This document shows, one piece after another, positions 22,326 to 32,244 of a stretch of DNA of 64,000 bases. Below the pieces are notes generated by a model. It was not told where the DNA came from. It worked only from the letters and a program-made list of their open reading frames with translations, and searched no databases. The position numbers were made by a program, and so were the translations under genes. Within the stretch, counting starts at the first letter, position 1. The number at the start of each line of letters is the position of its first letter. The stretch lies in assembly GCF_040183065.1 (NCBI RefSeq), contig NC_091125.1, forward strand, positions 30,702,312 through 30,766,311. The letters run 5' to 3'. The stretch is from Periplaneta americana. Its lineage: Eukaryota; Arthropoda; Insecta; Blattodea; Blattidae.

Positions 22326-22860
22326 ATCTATAGCTATATCCTAATGACGTCTTTCATCTGATATCTTCTTCTCCCGTTCACCATCCCTTCCAATGTATCC
22401 TTCAGAAGGCAGTTTCTTCTCAACCAGTGACTCAGCCAGTTCCTTTTTCTCTTTCTGATCAGTTTCAGTATCATTCTTCCTTCACCCACTCTTTCCAACA
22501 CAACTTCATTTTTTATTCTGTCTGTCCATTTTACACTTTCCATCCTTGTCCACATTTAAAATGCTCCTAGTCGTTTCTCTTCACTTTGTCGTAACGTCCA
22601 TTTTTCTTCCCCACACCGTGCTACACTCCACACAAAGCACTTCACTAGTCTCTTCCTTACTTCTTTCTCCAGAGGTCCGCAGAAAATGCTCCTTTTTCTG
22701 TTAAAAGCTTTCTTTGCCATTGCTATTCTCCTTTTTACTCTTGGCAGCATCTCGTGTTACACTGCTTATAATACACCTAAAGTATTTGAATTGTCCACTT
22801 ATTCTACTGCTTCATTTAGAATTCGCAAGTTTACCTTCTTTACTTTTCTTCTAGCCTACA
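22326..22860 (-). pseudogene. RTE-like LINE C-terminal relic
   Basis: Read on the minus strand: a start resembling VNLRILNEAVE, then AKKAFNRKRSIFCGPLEKE, RKRLVKCFVWSVA, EEKWTLRQSEEKR, and finally KLIRKRKRNWLSHWLRRNCL and a GMVNGRRRYQ tail. Only one or two stops interrupt it, making this the best preserved member of the family also seen at 1-1235 and 49743-50345. The catalytic reverse transcriptase core and the endonuclease are not included, so it is a 5'-truncated copy. Confidence 0.75.
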
Positions 22861-23331
22861 TATCAGCCAGAACGTCAATCAGAGGATGCATTCTAAACCA
22901 ATATATGTTCGCAAGCAGCAGATATGTTTTAAATTCCTAGAATAAGAATTCGAGATGATAGAGAAATTCAGTAGTTGAATATGTGGTGACTAAAAATGAC
23001 GGAGATGGACAGAATAATATGATTACTAAACTTTTACTTAATACCCCTATCATTGTCCAGTAATATTTTTACTTTATACGTACTTTCTCATTTAGGGACA
23101 CTCATTTGTTTAATTTCTCATATTACAAAATATAGAAGAAAAGTTTCTTGATGCTGCAAAATTCGATTTCGAGATTTTCTTTATTCCTCATTGCGAAATA
23201 TTCTGGCATGTCTTCTGCCTGTGTAGCCTACGTAAATTTCTGCTGAACTAGATGGATTATATGTTCATATATGAGGTTTCGCCGCCGTAATTGAATAATC
23301 AAGATATATATTACGTAATGAACATGCAGAC
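22861..23331. other. Unassigned AT-rich stretch
   Basis: No gene or repeat boundary recognised. Confidence 0.4.
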
Positions 23332-23526
23332 ACCTATTATTGGAGAAAAATTCGTTCTGGCACCGTTAATCGAACCCAAGAATCCTACTTTGTATCATCA
23401 AAGTTCGGCCGGTGTCGTTTAATCGGGTCCCGGCATAGCTCAGATGGGAAGAGCGCTCAGCGCGCAAGCTGAGAGGTCCTGGGTGCGATTTCCAGTGTCG
23501 GAACGAATTTTTCTCCAATAATAGGT
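23332..23526 (+). mobile_element. Foldback element with tRNA-like core
   Basis: The ends are inverted: 'acctattattggag' at 23332 and its complement ending at 23526, extended by 'aaaaattcgtt'. Inside the right half, about 23433-23508, is a tRNA-like fold with D-arm 'tagctcagatgggaagagc', an anticodon-like stem CTCAG/CTGAG, and T-arm 'ctgggtgcgatttccag'. The left arm carries a degraded inverse of the tRNA 3' half. The anticodon loop is not the standard seven bases, so a working tRNA is unlikely. No clear TSD. Confidence 0.55.
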
Positions 23527-23845
23527 AGTAGATGCACTAAGGTATGTTCGTAATGACTATCTACAGTCTGAGTCAGTTCATCTGGTAATGTACTGTACTC
23601 ATGAGATAGGCATATAGTGTGCTTATTTTCTAAAAAAGTAATATACTTTTTTTTTATTTAAAAACTAATGTAATATGTTAAAACGACGAGTCATTGATTT
23701 TCTCCTTAATATTTTCTTGCACGAAATAAACTTAAAAAAAAAAAACTATATAGATAGTCAGCCTAGTTGTAAAATTTATTTATAAGAAAACCAGTATTAT
23801 CTACTGAATAAATTATTAGTGCTTCTTCAGAATCAATCTAACTTA
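23527..23845. other. Unassigned AT-rich stretch
   Basis: Nothing recognised. Confidence 0.4.
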
Positions 23846-23849
23846 TGTT

Positions 23850-24204
23850 TACTTACCTATGGCTTTACAGGAACCCGGAGGTTCATTGCCGCCCTCACAC
23901 AAGTCCGCCATTGGTCCCTATCCTGGGCAAGATTAATCCAGTCTCTACAATCATAACTCATATTCCTCAAATCCATTTTAATATTATTATCCTACCATCT
24001 ACGTATCGGCCTCCCAAAAGGTCTTTTCCCCTTCGGTCTCCCAACTAACGCTCTACATGCATTTCAAGATTTTCCCAACGTGCTACATGCCCTGCCCATC
24101 TCAAACTTCTGAATTTAATGTTCCTAATTATGTCGAGTGAAGAATACAATGGGACACGTTCTGCGACTTTCTCAATTCTCCTGTAACTTCAACTCTCGTA
24201 GCTC
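23850..24204 (-). pseudogene. RTE-like LINE (family L2) 3' end
   Basis: The minus strand matches the better preserved plus-strand copies at 59576-59935 and 40371-40830. Complements of 'gcggcaatgaacctcc' and 'gcatgtagcacg' are visible. The encoded tail in the family is WAGHVARMG, then RWKDNIK, then VRAAMNLR. Here it is broken by stops and indels. Confidence 0.65.
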
Positions 24205-24925
24205 CAAAATTATGTTTGTGCGAGATCGTGCGTATTTGCTTGGTTTCCGCAAAAAAAAAAAAAAACAATCCGCGGAAGTCTAAAATTCCACATTCAGTAT
24301 TCCCAACCTAACACCATAACAATTTCCCTCTTCTTACCGCTTAAGTGACATATTGATTTTACTTCTTTAGGCTTTTAATATATTATTTTTAGAGACGTTC
24401 ACTATAGTAATAATTATAAATTGGAAACTTACCACTGCAATTTCACCTAAATTGCACTGTTAATTATTGTTTTTAAATATTTGCAACAATTAAGTAAACT
24501 CTACAACTCCACTCAAGTTACTGCATTCGTGATGCAATTAACATTAAGGAAGCCGTGAAAAAATCAACAAGATTCCAGACTCATCATAGACTGGGGGGAA
24601 AAAAAGACAGACGTATATCATGGCCTGCTGGAGTAATTATAGTAAACACAGAAAACATTTTAAAGCAACCATGTTGAAGATAGATATTTTTGTTTTGCAA
24701 ATTTGCCGTCATTGAACAGAAACCAAGATGGAGATTTCATTGCAACTAATTAGAAATTCCTCTTTCAGGTTATGTAATAAACGATCTTCGCACAAAATAA
24801 TGTACGATACACGAGCGGTATGTTCTCTTTCAATTCTCGGAAATTAAAAAAGCTCAACTACATTTCGCTTTTTCAAACTTTTCCTCGAACATGAAAACTT
24901 CAACATACCGCTCTTGTAACGCATA
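24205..24925 (+). mobile_element. Unclassified repeat family H2, copy 1
   Basis: It aligns over ~700 bp with 56705-57505 in opposite orientation; landmarks are 'gatcgtgcgtatttgctt', 'ccctcttcttaccgcttaag', 'aagccgtgaaaaaatcaac' and 'caagatggagatttcattgc'. The right end is a hairpin: 'gagcggtatgtt' (24816) and 'aacataccgctc' (24903), enclosing a second pair around 'aaaaaagctcaac'. No open frame, TSD or family name is recognised. Confidence 0.6.
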
Positions 24926-25199
24926 TTACTATTAGGCCTACGTTTATTAAATTATGTTTAAATTGGAATATAACACACCAATTAGTGAATATGGGAAAAT
25001 ATGGCATTAGTAGCCTACTACAAGTTGTAGACCTGCATATTAGCAATCATAATCTACTGCAATCCACATATTTCTGAACAATTTTGGTGGGCACATACTA
25101 TGGAGTTTGAACTGATGCGAAGAAAGGCATGAATTGTCATTTTGTTCAGAATCTCTTGTAAATTGTGAATGATAGCAGCATAAACATAGGTTAATCGGT

Positions 25200-25468
25200 T
25201 TCGAAGGATCCGTTGCATTGTTAATTATGTAGGTTGTATTGTAAAATTAGGTATTTTATTTTATGTTTTATTATTATTGTGTTAAATTGTATTGTGTATT
25301 CTTATTGTATTGTGTATAAAATTGTATATGTGTTGTAAAATTGTTTTGTGTATTGTAAATTTTATTGTGTATTGGTTATCATTTTATTGTGTGTTGTTAA
25401 TATTGTATATACCACTGCCACCGGGTGCTTGCCCACTTGCAGTGTAAATAAATACATACATACAATCC
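25200..25468 (+). mobile_element. LINE 3' UTR fragment (family L4)
   Basis: Degenerate TATTGTGTATTG-like repeats lead into 'gggtgcttgcccacttgcag' and then 'tgtaaataaatacatacata'. The end resembles the complement of the 3' end of the LINE inserted at 51460-52196 ('tttattcacactg...ttacccggtgacagtgg'). It is non-coding, 3' end only. Confidence 0.5.
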
Positions 25469-25471
25469 ATC

Positions 25472-25672
25472 CAGAGGATGACTGCGATTTTTATTATGAT
25501 TTCTTAAATCGGCTAGTACACGACATAACTCTTCACAGATACACATCATGCATAACGTAGCCCGCCGAAGTGGTGTACAACTTGAAAATGGGTCAGAGTC
25601 ATGCCATCTATCCGCAGTATGCGGAACATGAATTACGTAAGTGAAGTGGGTAGGCATTAGACACACACACAG
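25472..25672 (+). mobile_element. SINE-like repeat (family C), distal part
   Basis: The ~190 bp with 'cacgacataactcttcacag' and 'caacttgaaaatgggtcag' are the inverted counterpart of 20510-20660. The 3' side ends in a CA run. The tRNA-like head is not present. Confidence 0.55.
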
Positions 25673-25690
25673 ACACACACATATTTCTTA

Positions 25691-25936
25691 CATCGGTTAT
25701 TTAACGTCGTTGTATCAACTTCAAAGTAGTTTAGCGTCGATGAAATTGATGATAACGGGATGGTATCTGGAGAGATGAATCCTGAGATTCGTACGGGATT
25801 ATCTGACATTCGTGTTAGATTTGGGAATAATCTCGAAAAAATCCAACTATATAATGAGCCGAAGCGGGATTCGAACCCACGCCCTAGCGCAGCCTGGGAT
25901 TAAGGAAGTAGTTACTACCTGATATACGCCGGTGGT
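25691..25936 (-). mobile_element. SINE family A, minus strand
   Basis: It reads 'ggttatttaacgtcgttg', then 'gtttagcgtcgatg', then the B-box complement 'gggattcgaacccacgcc', and ends at 'cgccggtgg', the complement of the family's 5' end. Confidence 0.8.
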
Positions 25937-26615
25937 CTTGATGCGATTACGCAGTACATATTGTATTTAACACATATCTCTAAATTTATTTTCCAAGACT
26001 ATATTAGAGTTCTACAAAACATTGAAGCGTTTCAAGTTTTCATATTGACCACTTAAACGCATATTATGCAACGTTGCTGAAGTCAGTACATAGTTACAAG
26101 TTTACAAAGTTTAAGATGAGATTGTACATCAAGAGGTTTCCTTGGACGATGACGACACAAATCTCTTGGGTTTTTCCGTGCAAAGTGACCTGAAAGTATG
26201 TATTGAGGATGTGTGCGAGGCACGGGATAACGAGCTACAGCAAAACGGAGATTTAGTCAGGTCAACTACTTGAAGTTACACCGGACTGTTCAGTTAATGA
26301 CGCTGCAGAATAAATTCAGTTCTCTGCAATACAGTTGACGAAATAAATATTCCCTAGTAGAATTCCACTGTCCTATAACATGGGTTTGTTAAATGTTATT
26401 AATTTGTGAGTTGTAATATTTGTAAAAGAGCCATTAGTATTGAATAATTAACGTATTCATTAGGAATTATATTTTACGATGAATAAAAATCTTAAATTTC
26501 AGTATAAAAATTTGTTTCATTTAGGTGTTCGCACAAAAATTAAATTCGGTTTTACTTCACAAAATTTAAGACGTAACTTTTTGACTCTCATCATGTAAAA
26601 TATATTACTATACAT
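25937..26615. other. Unassigned AT-rich stretch
   Basis: No gene or repeat boundary recognised. Confidence 0.4.
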
Positions 26616-26673
26616 TGAATGAATGAATGAATGAATGAATGAATGAATGAATGAATGAATGAATGAATGAATG
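26616..26673. repeat. (GAAT)n microsatellite
   Basis: About fourteen GAAT units. The same unit forms the tails of LINE 3' ends near 1225, 30403 and 49707. Here it may mark the tail of a minus-strand element occupying the following sequence. Confidence 0.9.
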
Positions 26674-27215
26674 AAATAGCCTTTGGATTTCCCGTGAAGG
26701 GCTATGGCCTCCTAAAAAGGGGAGCTCTTTAGAGATCATGCGGTGAGCTAATCCGCATGACGGTACTATACATTAGAGACCGGCAAATCAACAAGACTCA
26801 CGCCCGTATCTGCTTGCCGTCAGGCTTGGGTTCCGGTGACGCTACAAAGCAAGTTAACTTTTAGCCTGAACCCATTAAGCCCGGGTTTTATAGGTTCAGT
26901 CCAGGCGGGACCCAAGAAAGCCTGCCTGTTTGCTCGTATTATAAGGTAAAGTGACTTGCATTCACGGAAGCCAGTCTGCGCTGGTTAAGATGAAACAGTA
27001 CTAGTTTGAAACCTAAGTTCGTTGCCTATTTAGTCACTTCAAAAAATCTTTATCTTATGGTCCAACACGGCAGATATTTCTTGATTAAAGAAGAAACACA
27101 GTTTTACGATTTATTGCGCTACAGAATTCATAAAGTAATAAGACAATATTATACATTTCATATTCCTGCAAAGTGCATCTGACTCAACAAAATAATAACA
27201 TTTCGTAACTTGTGA
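26674..27215. other. Unassigned, GC-richer block
   Basis: The block at 26680-26960 ('tcccgtgaagggctatggcc' and onward) is richer in GC than its neighbours and follows the GAAT tract. It may be the 3' UTR of a minus-strand LINE. No coding motif is readable. Confidence 0.35.
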
Positions 27216-27219
27216 CTAG

Positions 27220-27945
27220 TTGAGGAGAGGAGAGGAGAGGAGAGGAGAGGAGAGGAGAGGAGAGGAGAGGAGAGGAGAGGAGAGGAGAGGAGAGGAGAGG
27301 AGAGGAGAGGAGAGGAGATTATAGAAAAATATTTCATTTTAACTTTTTCCTTATCAACAAATAAAAACCTCATGAATACCTATAAAATGTATAAAAGTTT
27401 TTCGTTCTTCAGAATATTGATTTACTATTTAACTTCTGAGGGACAGATTTCTTTTTATTTATGAAGCTGAAAGTTTGAATGGTTTGCATTAAATTTATAT
27501 TACTACGATGAAAAGGAAAGTGCAAGTAATTTATAACAACTGTTGGCATTTAATGGTTATTATTTTGACTGGAAAGAGGAGAGGAGAGGAGAGGAGAGGA
27601 GAGGAGAGGAGAGGAGAGGAGAGGGGTGGGGAGAGGAGATATGATGAAAAGATATTGGTAAAAATTATTAAGAATATCAACAACTATTATAGAAAAATAT
27701 TTCATTTTAACTTTTTCCTTATCAACAATTAAAAGCCTCATGAATAACTGTAAAATATATAAAAGTTTTTCGTTCTTCAGAATATTGATTTGCTATTTAA
27801 ATTCTGAGGGACAGATTTCTTTTTATTTATGAAGCTGAAAGTTTGCATGGTTTGCATTAAATTTATATTACTACGATGAAAATGATAGTGCAAGTAATTT
27901 ATAATAACTCTTGGCATTTAATGGATATTATGTTGACGAGAAATA
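27220..27945 (+). repeat. Tandem duplication of (AGGAG)n plus 258-bp unit
   Basis: A (GGAGA)n tract (27220-27316, about nineteen units) is followed by a unique segment to ~27575. A shorter, less regular GGAGA tract (27576-27644) and a spacer come next. The same unique segment then repeats at 27687-27945 with scattered substitutions. The repeat period is ~370 bp. Short open frames here are translations of the pentamer. Confidence 0.85.
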
Positions 27946-28685
27946 GTTTTCTTTGTCTTTATTAACGGTACGTTTCAGAAGACAACAAATTAAGTTTTCA
28001 TTAGTTTGTCTATATCTATAGGCTTCCTTTCAGGTTTGAATGACTTCGTTCATATTTATCATGCATCTAAAAGCAGCAGTCTGGCGCAGGTCGGCGGAAC
28101 CCAACAGTCCTTTCGGGTCACTCGTAGGACTGTTTGGGAGTCATGTGCAACCACACTGTCTGCCTGCTTGAGAGGGAAGGTTGCAGGCGGGCGAACGATA
28201 CGAAGCGTAAGTCCGCTCATGGACGTAAACAGTCATGGGGAAGCCTGAACGACAGTTTGCCTGTCTCTGCTGTAATTACATTTCTACAAAGACTAGAAGT
28301 CTGTATCATCAAGGGAATCTTAAGGTTCTTTGTACATTTTGAAAATACTTAGTTTTCTATCGACACTTACATGTTGTTAAAGAAATGTGTGTAACAGTCT
28401 CCCATCCAGTGTGACAGACAGAAAATAATAGGCAACACAAAATATTCAGGCTATTTCTACTTTATATTAAAAAATAAAGTCACTCGAAATTCGATTTGAA
28501 ACTGATAATTTACAATAAATTAATGTCTTTAGTTTCAGATAATGTAAAATAAATGTTGTCAAAACTGTTTCCGAAGATACATAGCAGGCGAAAACGTTAA
28601 TACAAAATATTAGGCTATATTAATACTTAACATGTAAAATATTACGTGTTAAAGTAATCGAAATAGATAAGTCATATGATTAAAA
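27946..28685. other. Unassigned stretch
   Basis: A GC-richer patch at 28080-28250 has overlapping open frames without family motifs. No repeat partner was found. A phrase near 28575 ('gcaggcgaaaacgtt') recurs as 'agggcgaaaacgtt' near 62817, which may hint at a shared repeat. Confidence 0.35.
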
Positions 28686-28701
28686 ATAATCCTTGTATCA
28701 T

Positions 28702-29066
28702 GCAAATCTGGCTTTCAGGTAGTAGCTCCCTCTAAAGCAGGTTTGAATAATTTCAAGGAAAAATTGTTCTGGGGCCGGGTATCGATCCCGGGACCCTTCG
28801 CTTGACGCACGAATGCTCTCGCGACAGAACTTGTGTGCACTCACAGTTGGGTTCCGGCGTCTTGTCCGCCCATTTGAGTTGTGTGGATATAAAAAGAAGA
28901 ATTGTGACGGTGTCGTGTAGGCTATAGTTCCTGGGTAGCTCAGTCGGGAGAGCCTTCGTGCGTTAAGGGAAGGGTCCCGGGACCGATACCCGGCCCCGGA
29001 ACAATTTTTCCTTGGAATTATTCAAACCTGCTTTACAGGGAGCTACTACCTGAAAGCCAGAGTTGT
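28702..29066. mobile_element. Palindromic tRNA-headed element, 16-bp TSD
   Basis: Two arms of ~120 bp are inverted copies. Each arm carries 'ggctttcaggtagtagctcc', 'ttgaataatttc', 'aaaaattgttc' and the tRNA-like B-box block 'gggtcccgggac'. Two tRNA-like heads therefore sit back to back around a ~100-bp unique centre. The right head (28928-28999) has A-box-like 'gtagctcagtcgggagagc'. ATAATCCTTGTAT plus three bases flanks it (28686-28701 and 29067-29082; 15 of 16 match). Its left end matches the smaller copy at 6314. Confidence 0.8.
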
Positions 29067-29100
29067 ATAATCCTTGTATTATATTAATATATATATTTTG

Positions 29101-29355
29101 GCCACCGACAGCTCTGTCAGCTAAGGCGCTTGCCTGCCGATCCGGAGTTGCGCTCGGGCGCGGGTTTGATTCCCGCTTGGGCTGATTACCTAGTTGGGTT
29201 TTTTCCGAGGTTTTCCCCAATCGTAAGACAAATGTCAGGTAATCTGTGGCGAATTCTCGGCCTCATCTTGCCAAATATCATCTCACTATCACCAATTCCA
29301 TCGACGCTAAATAACTCGTAGTTGGTACAGCGTCGTTAAATAACCAAGTAAATTA
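29101..29355 (+). mobile_element. SINE family A, well preserved
   Basis: It has the full tRNA-like head ('gtcagctaaggcgcttgcc', B box 'gggtttgattcccgc'), the body 'cgtaagacaaatgtcagg', and the end 'cagcgtcgttaaataacc'. It begins ~18 bp after the right TSD of the palindromic element. Confidence 0.88.
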
Positions 29356-29689
29356 AGTTTAAAAATTATATTTGAAATATATATTATCTTAATGTACCGA
29401 AGTACATCGTATATTTGAAATGTATTGAAATAGGTCCTGAATATTGAATTCAAAATTTTATACATAAATATCAATCTTCAGGTGCTTCAAATTATAATTT
29501 CGTAAAAAAATAAAATTTCTCTTTAAAAAAATCGTACTAAAAGAAAAAAAATGGGTATACACAAAATTCCGCGTTATTTCGAGAGCTTAAACCTACGATA
29601 TTTTGACCTGGAAAGGTTTGAAACATAATAGGTAGGGCCTACTTCTGCTTTTATCAGCTGAAAAACCTTATGTCGCTAATCCGTGGTTT
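29356..29689. other. Unassigned AT-rich stretch
   Basis: Nothing recognised. Confidence 0.4.
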
Positions 29690-30402
29690 ACATAGAAGAA
29701 TGGCAAGCAGAAGTAGTACATGAAAGAAAGGAGAGAAGACCTAGAAGATAAAAGATAAGTTAAGGGAAAATAATAACAAAACAAAAGCATTAGATGCAGC
29801 AATTAAGAATAAATAGTTGTAGAGAAACAGAAAAAAGAGCCGTAGTTTTATTTGAGAAAGGAGGAAAAGTGAAGATGCAAATGTAGGGAAAGAAAGTAAA
29901 TAATTAAGAAGCAAATGTAGAAAATGAGATGAAGTAGGCAAGAAGAGAACAAGGAGATAAAGAAGAGAAAGAGAAGAAGCAGATGGTAAAATATAAGTAA
30001 ATATGACGATTAAAACGAAAAGAAATAAAAAGAAACCTTTGGAAAAAAAAGGGAGAAAGGAGTGATGAGATTAAAAAGGAAATGAAGTATACATAGAAAG
30101 GAAGGAGGAACAGGTGAGGGAATATGGAAGGAAAATAAAAAAGAAATGGAGACGGGAAGGAGAAAGAGTATGCGCAGATGAAGAAAAGGAGACGTGGACA
30201 AGAAGATAGAGAAGGAAAGGAAAAAAACTGAAAAAAGAAGGAAGAAGAAACTAAAGAAGAACGTGAGAGAAGCTAGTAGAGAAGTCGATTGTGAAAAGGA
30301 AGTAAGAAAGGCTGGAAGAAGAGAGAAGTAGCCTGCTCTATTATTAAATGGAGGACGGAAGTCAAGATCCTGTGTATGTAATAAGACCTTGGAAAGAAGT
30401 AA
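29690..30402 (+). repeat. 700-bp purine-rich tract
   Basis: The plus strand is overwhelmingly A and G across the tract (for example 'gaaaggagagaagacc' and 'gaaggaaaggaaaaaaac'), without a fixed repeat unit. The long minus-strand frame here is a low-complexity Phe/Leu/Ser artefact. It may be a very decayed LINE 3' region or an expanded polypurine tract. Confidence 0.7.
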
Positions 30403-30594
30403 ATTCATTCATTCATTCATTTTATTCCATAGATCTTACATGAGCAATGAAGCTTTAAGATGTGGAACATGTCAACATTTTACAATATTACAATTACAAT
30501 TTTTACAAATTTTTATAGTTTTACAATTTAGTAATTTTCTACAATTTTTACAATTTTGTACAATTTTTTTACATTTTTTTTACATTTTGGCGAG
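30403..30594. repeat. (ATTC)n and T-rich imperfect repeat
   Basis: About four ATTC units are followed by irregular 'acaatttttacaatttt' units. The minus-strand reading suggests a LINE tail ending in GAAT repeats. Confidence 0.5.
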
Positions 30595-30864
30595 ATGTAG
30601 TGAGATGAGATGAGGTCCGAGGATTCGCCAAAATATTACCCGGCATTTGCCTTTTCGGTGGGGGAAACCTCGGAAAAACCCAACCAGGTAATCAAATCAA
30701 AGGGGTTGATGCCAAGGACTCGCCATAGACCATCCGGCTTCAGTCCCACGGCTGGGGAAAACCTCCGAAGAAACCAAAGTCCAAAGGGGGATCCAACCCA
30801 AGCCCGAACGCAGCTCCGGATCAGCAGCCCAGCGAGTCTGTCGACTGAGCAACATCGATGGCTC
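30595..30864 (-). mobile_element. SINE family A relative, minus strand
   Basis: It contains 'ggggaaacctcgg', 'aaacccaaccaggtaatc' and a tRNA-like head complement ending 'actgagcaacatcgatggct'. It is diverged, and the middle appears partly duplicated: the 'gaaaacctccgaagaaacc' phrase occurs as a second version. Confidence 0.65.
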
Positions 30865-31044
30865 TACTAAAAGTATAAAAAACTAATAAAGCAGTGTCAG
30901 CAGTTTCTAGTGAGAAGACAAATGCATATGCTGCTCTAAAACAAAGAATTTCTTTTCTATGTTACTTCAGTGAAGAGTTCGCCTTCGGAAAGAGGTCAAA
31001 CAAAATTTGTTATGAAAATAACGTAGAGAAGTGAATCTGTGATG

Positions 31045-31405
31045 TGTATCATTTATTTGTTTGTTTGTTTGTATATTTGTTTGTTTGTTTCTTTCTTCCT
31101 TTATTTATTTAAATCTACCACCAACAGAAGCAGGCTTCCAATTAAAGGTGGCTTACACAGATACATACACAAAATACATAATAAGAAAAAAAAAAAACAA
31201 AACAAACAACACAGACGAAAGAAAGAAAATACATAACGATAATAGATGCTAGAATATAATATTGCAGTTAATATAATGATGCAAAATTATTTTAAAACTA
31301 GAGTAAAACATTATAATGCATTTCTTCATAATTTAAATATCTGAGGAAATACAATTATTTTTAATATTGTATGAAATTTTTCAACTGTTAAACTGAAACC
31401 TAATT
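31045..31405 (-). mobile_element. Jockey-like LINE 3' end (part 2)
   Basis: On the minus strand the first ~75 bases continue the protein frame of the relic at 34867-35175 once the intervening element and one AATT are removed. The frame runs ~25 more codons to a stop. A 3' UTR follows with 'ggaagcctgcttctgttgg' and an A/T-rich tail. This pairing identifies the two pieces as one LINE split by the 31406-34866 insertion. Confidence 0.65.
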
Positions 31406-32244
31406 GAATCTGTCATTGCAGAAAGGAGATAAGTCACGAAAAACGCGAAAATGAGTTAAGAGTGCCATTGCTTTCTCTAGACCTAGACACACATTTCCGT
31501 ACAGAAATGGGACAAATTTGCTCATTCTCAACGCAAAGCAGAGTACCATAAGCAGCGCAGTCATTGCAAAAAGGGGACAAGTCAGCGACTTACCTTCTTT
31601 CTGCACTGACTGACGACGTGACGCAACTGAGTGCCGCGGATCTAATAAGTTACGTTCCCATCAGCTGATAAGGAAAATGACAGATAAGCTAGAAGTAGTA
31701 AGTGACCCAGGGGAACAAACTGTGTTATTAGTGGTAAACGTAAACGCAATGAAATTAACTACCGCAGAAATGTAAATAAGACAAATAAACTGAAGGCACT
31801 GAAACGTCAATTCCATTGGGAACTCTGTAGCTGCCCGTACAACAGGAGAACAATGTGGGTAAGAAACTACTCATTTTTTGTTTAGACGCAACTTTGGGTC
31901 ATCAATTTTCAACATTCACAATTTCAAAGATCATACGGCGCACTTCTATTCCTATCATGAAGTTAACTTATAGGCCACAAATCTTCAAATGAAGTGTGTT
32001 CCTTCTGAACTACATTGAAAATAATATCCCTTCTTCAGTCAAGGAATTGTATGTTTTCTCTGATAACTGTGGAGGGAAAAATAAAAATCATACCTTAATT
32101 CGATTGTTGCTTGCACTGACGCAAATGGGGAGGTTTAACAAATTCATTCATTAATTATTTTCCACAATGAGGCCATTCATTTCTTCCCTGTGACCGCAAC
32201 TTTGGTGTAGTGAAGCGCAAACTAAGGAATACAGACAGGGTATA

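Noticed and set aside
23433-23508. A functional tRNA gene
   Set aside because: The arms are recognisable, but the anticodon loop length is off, the acceptor stem has mismatches, and it lies inside a foldback repeat.
26616-27316. CRISPR-like arrays
   Set aside because: The regular direct repeats are microsatellites (GAAT, GGAGA) without unique spacers, and the window is eukaryotic.
28928-28999. A functional tRNA gene
   Set aside because: The tRNA-like block is one of two inverted copies inside a palindromic element with a TSD, and the anticodon arm is not well formed.
30010-30408. Minus-strand Phe/Leu/Ser-rich frame resembling a membrane protein
   Set aside because: It is the translation of a low-complexity purine tract.
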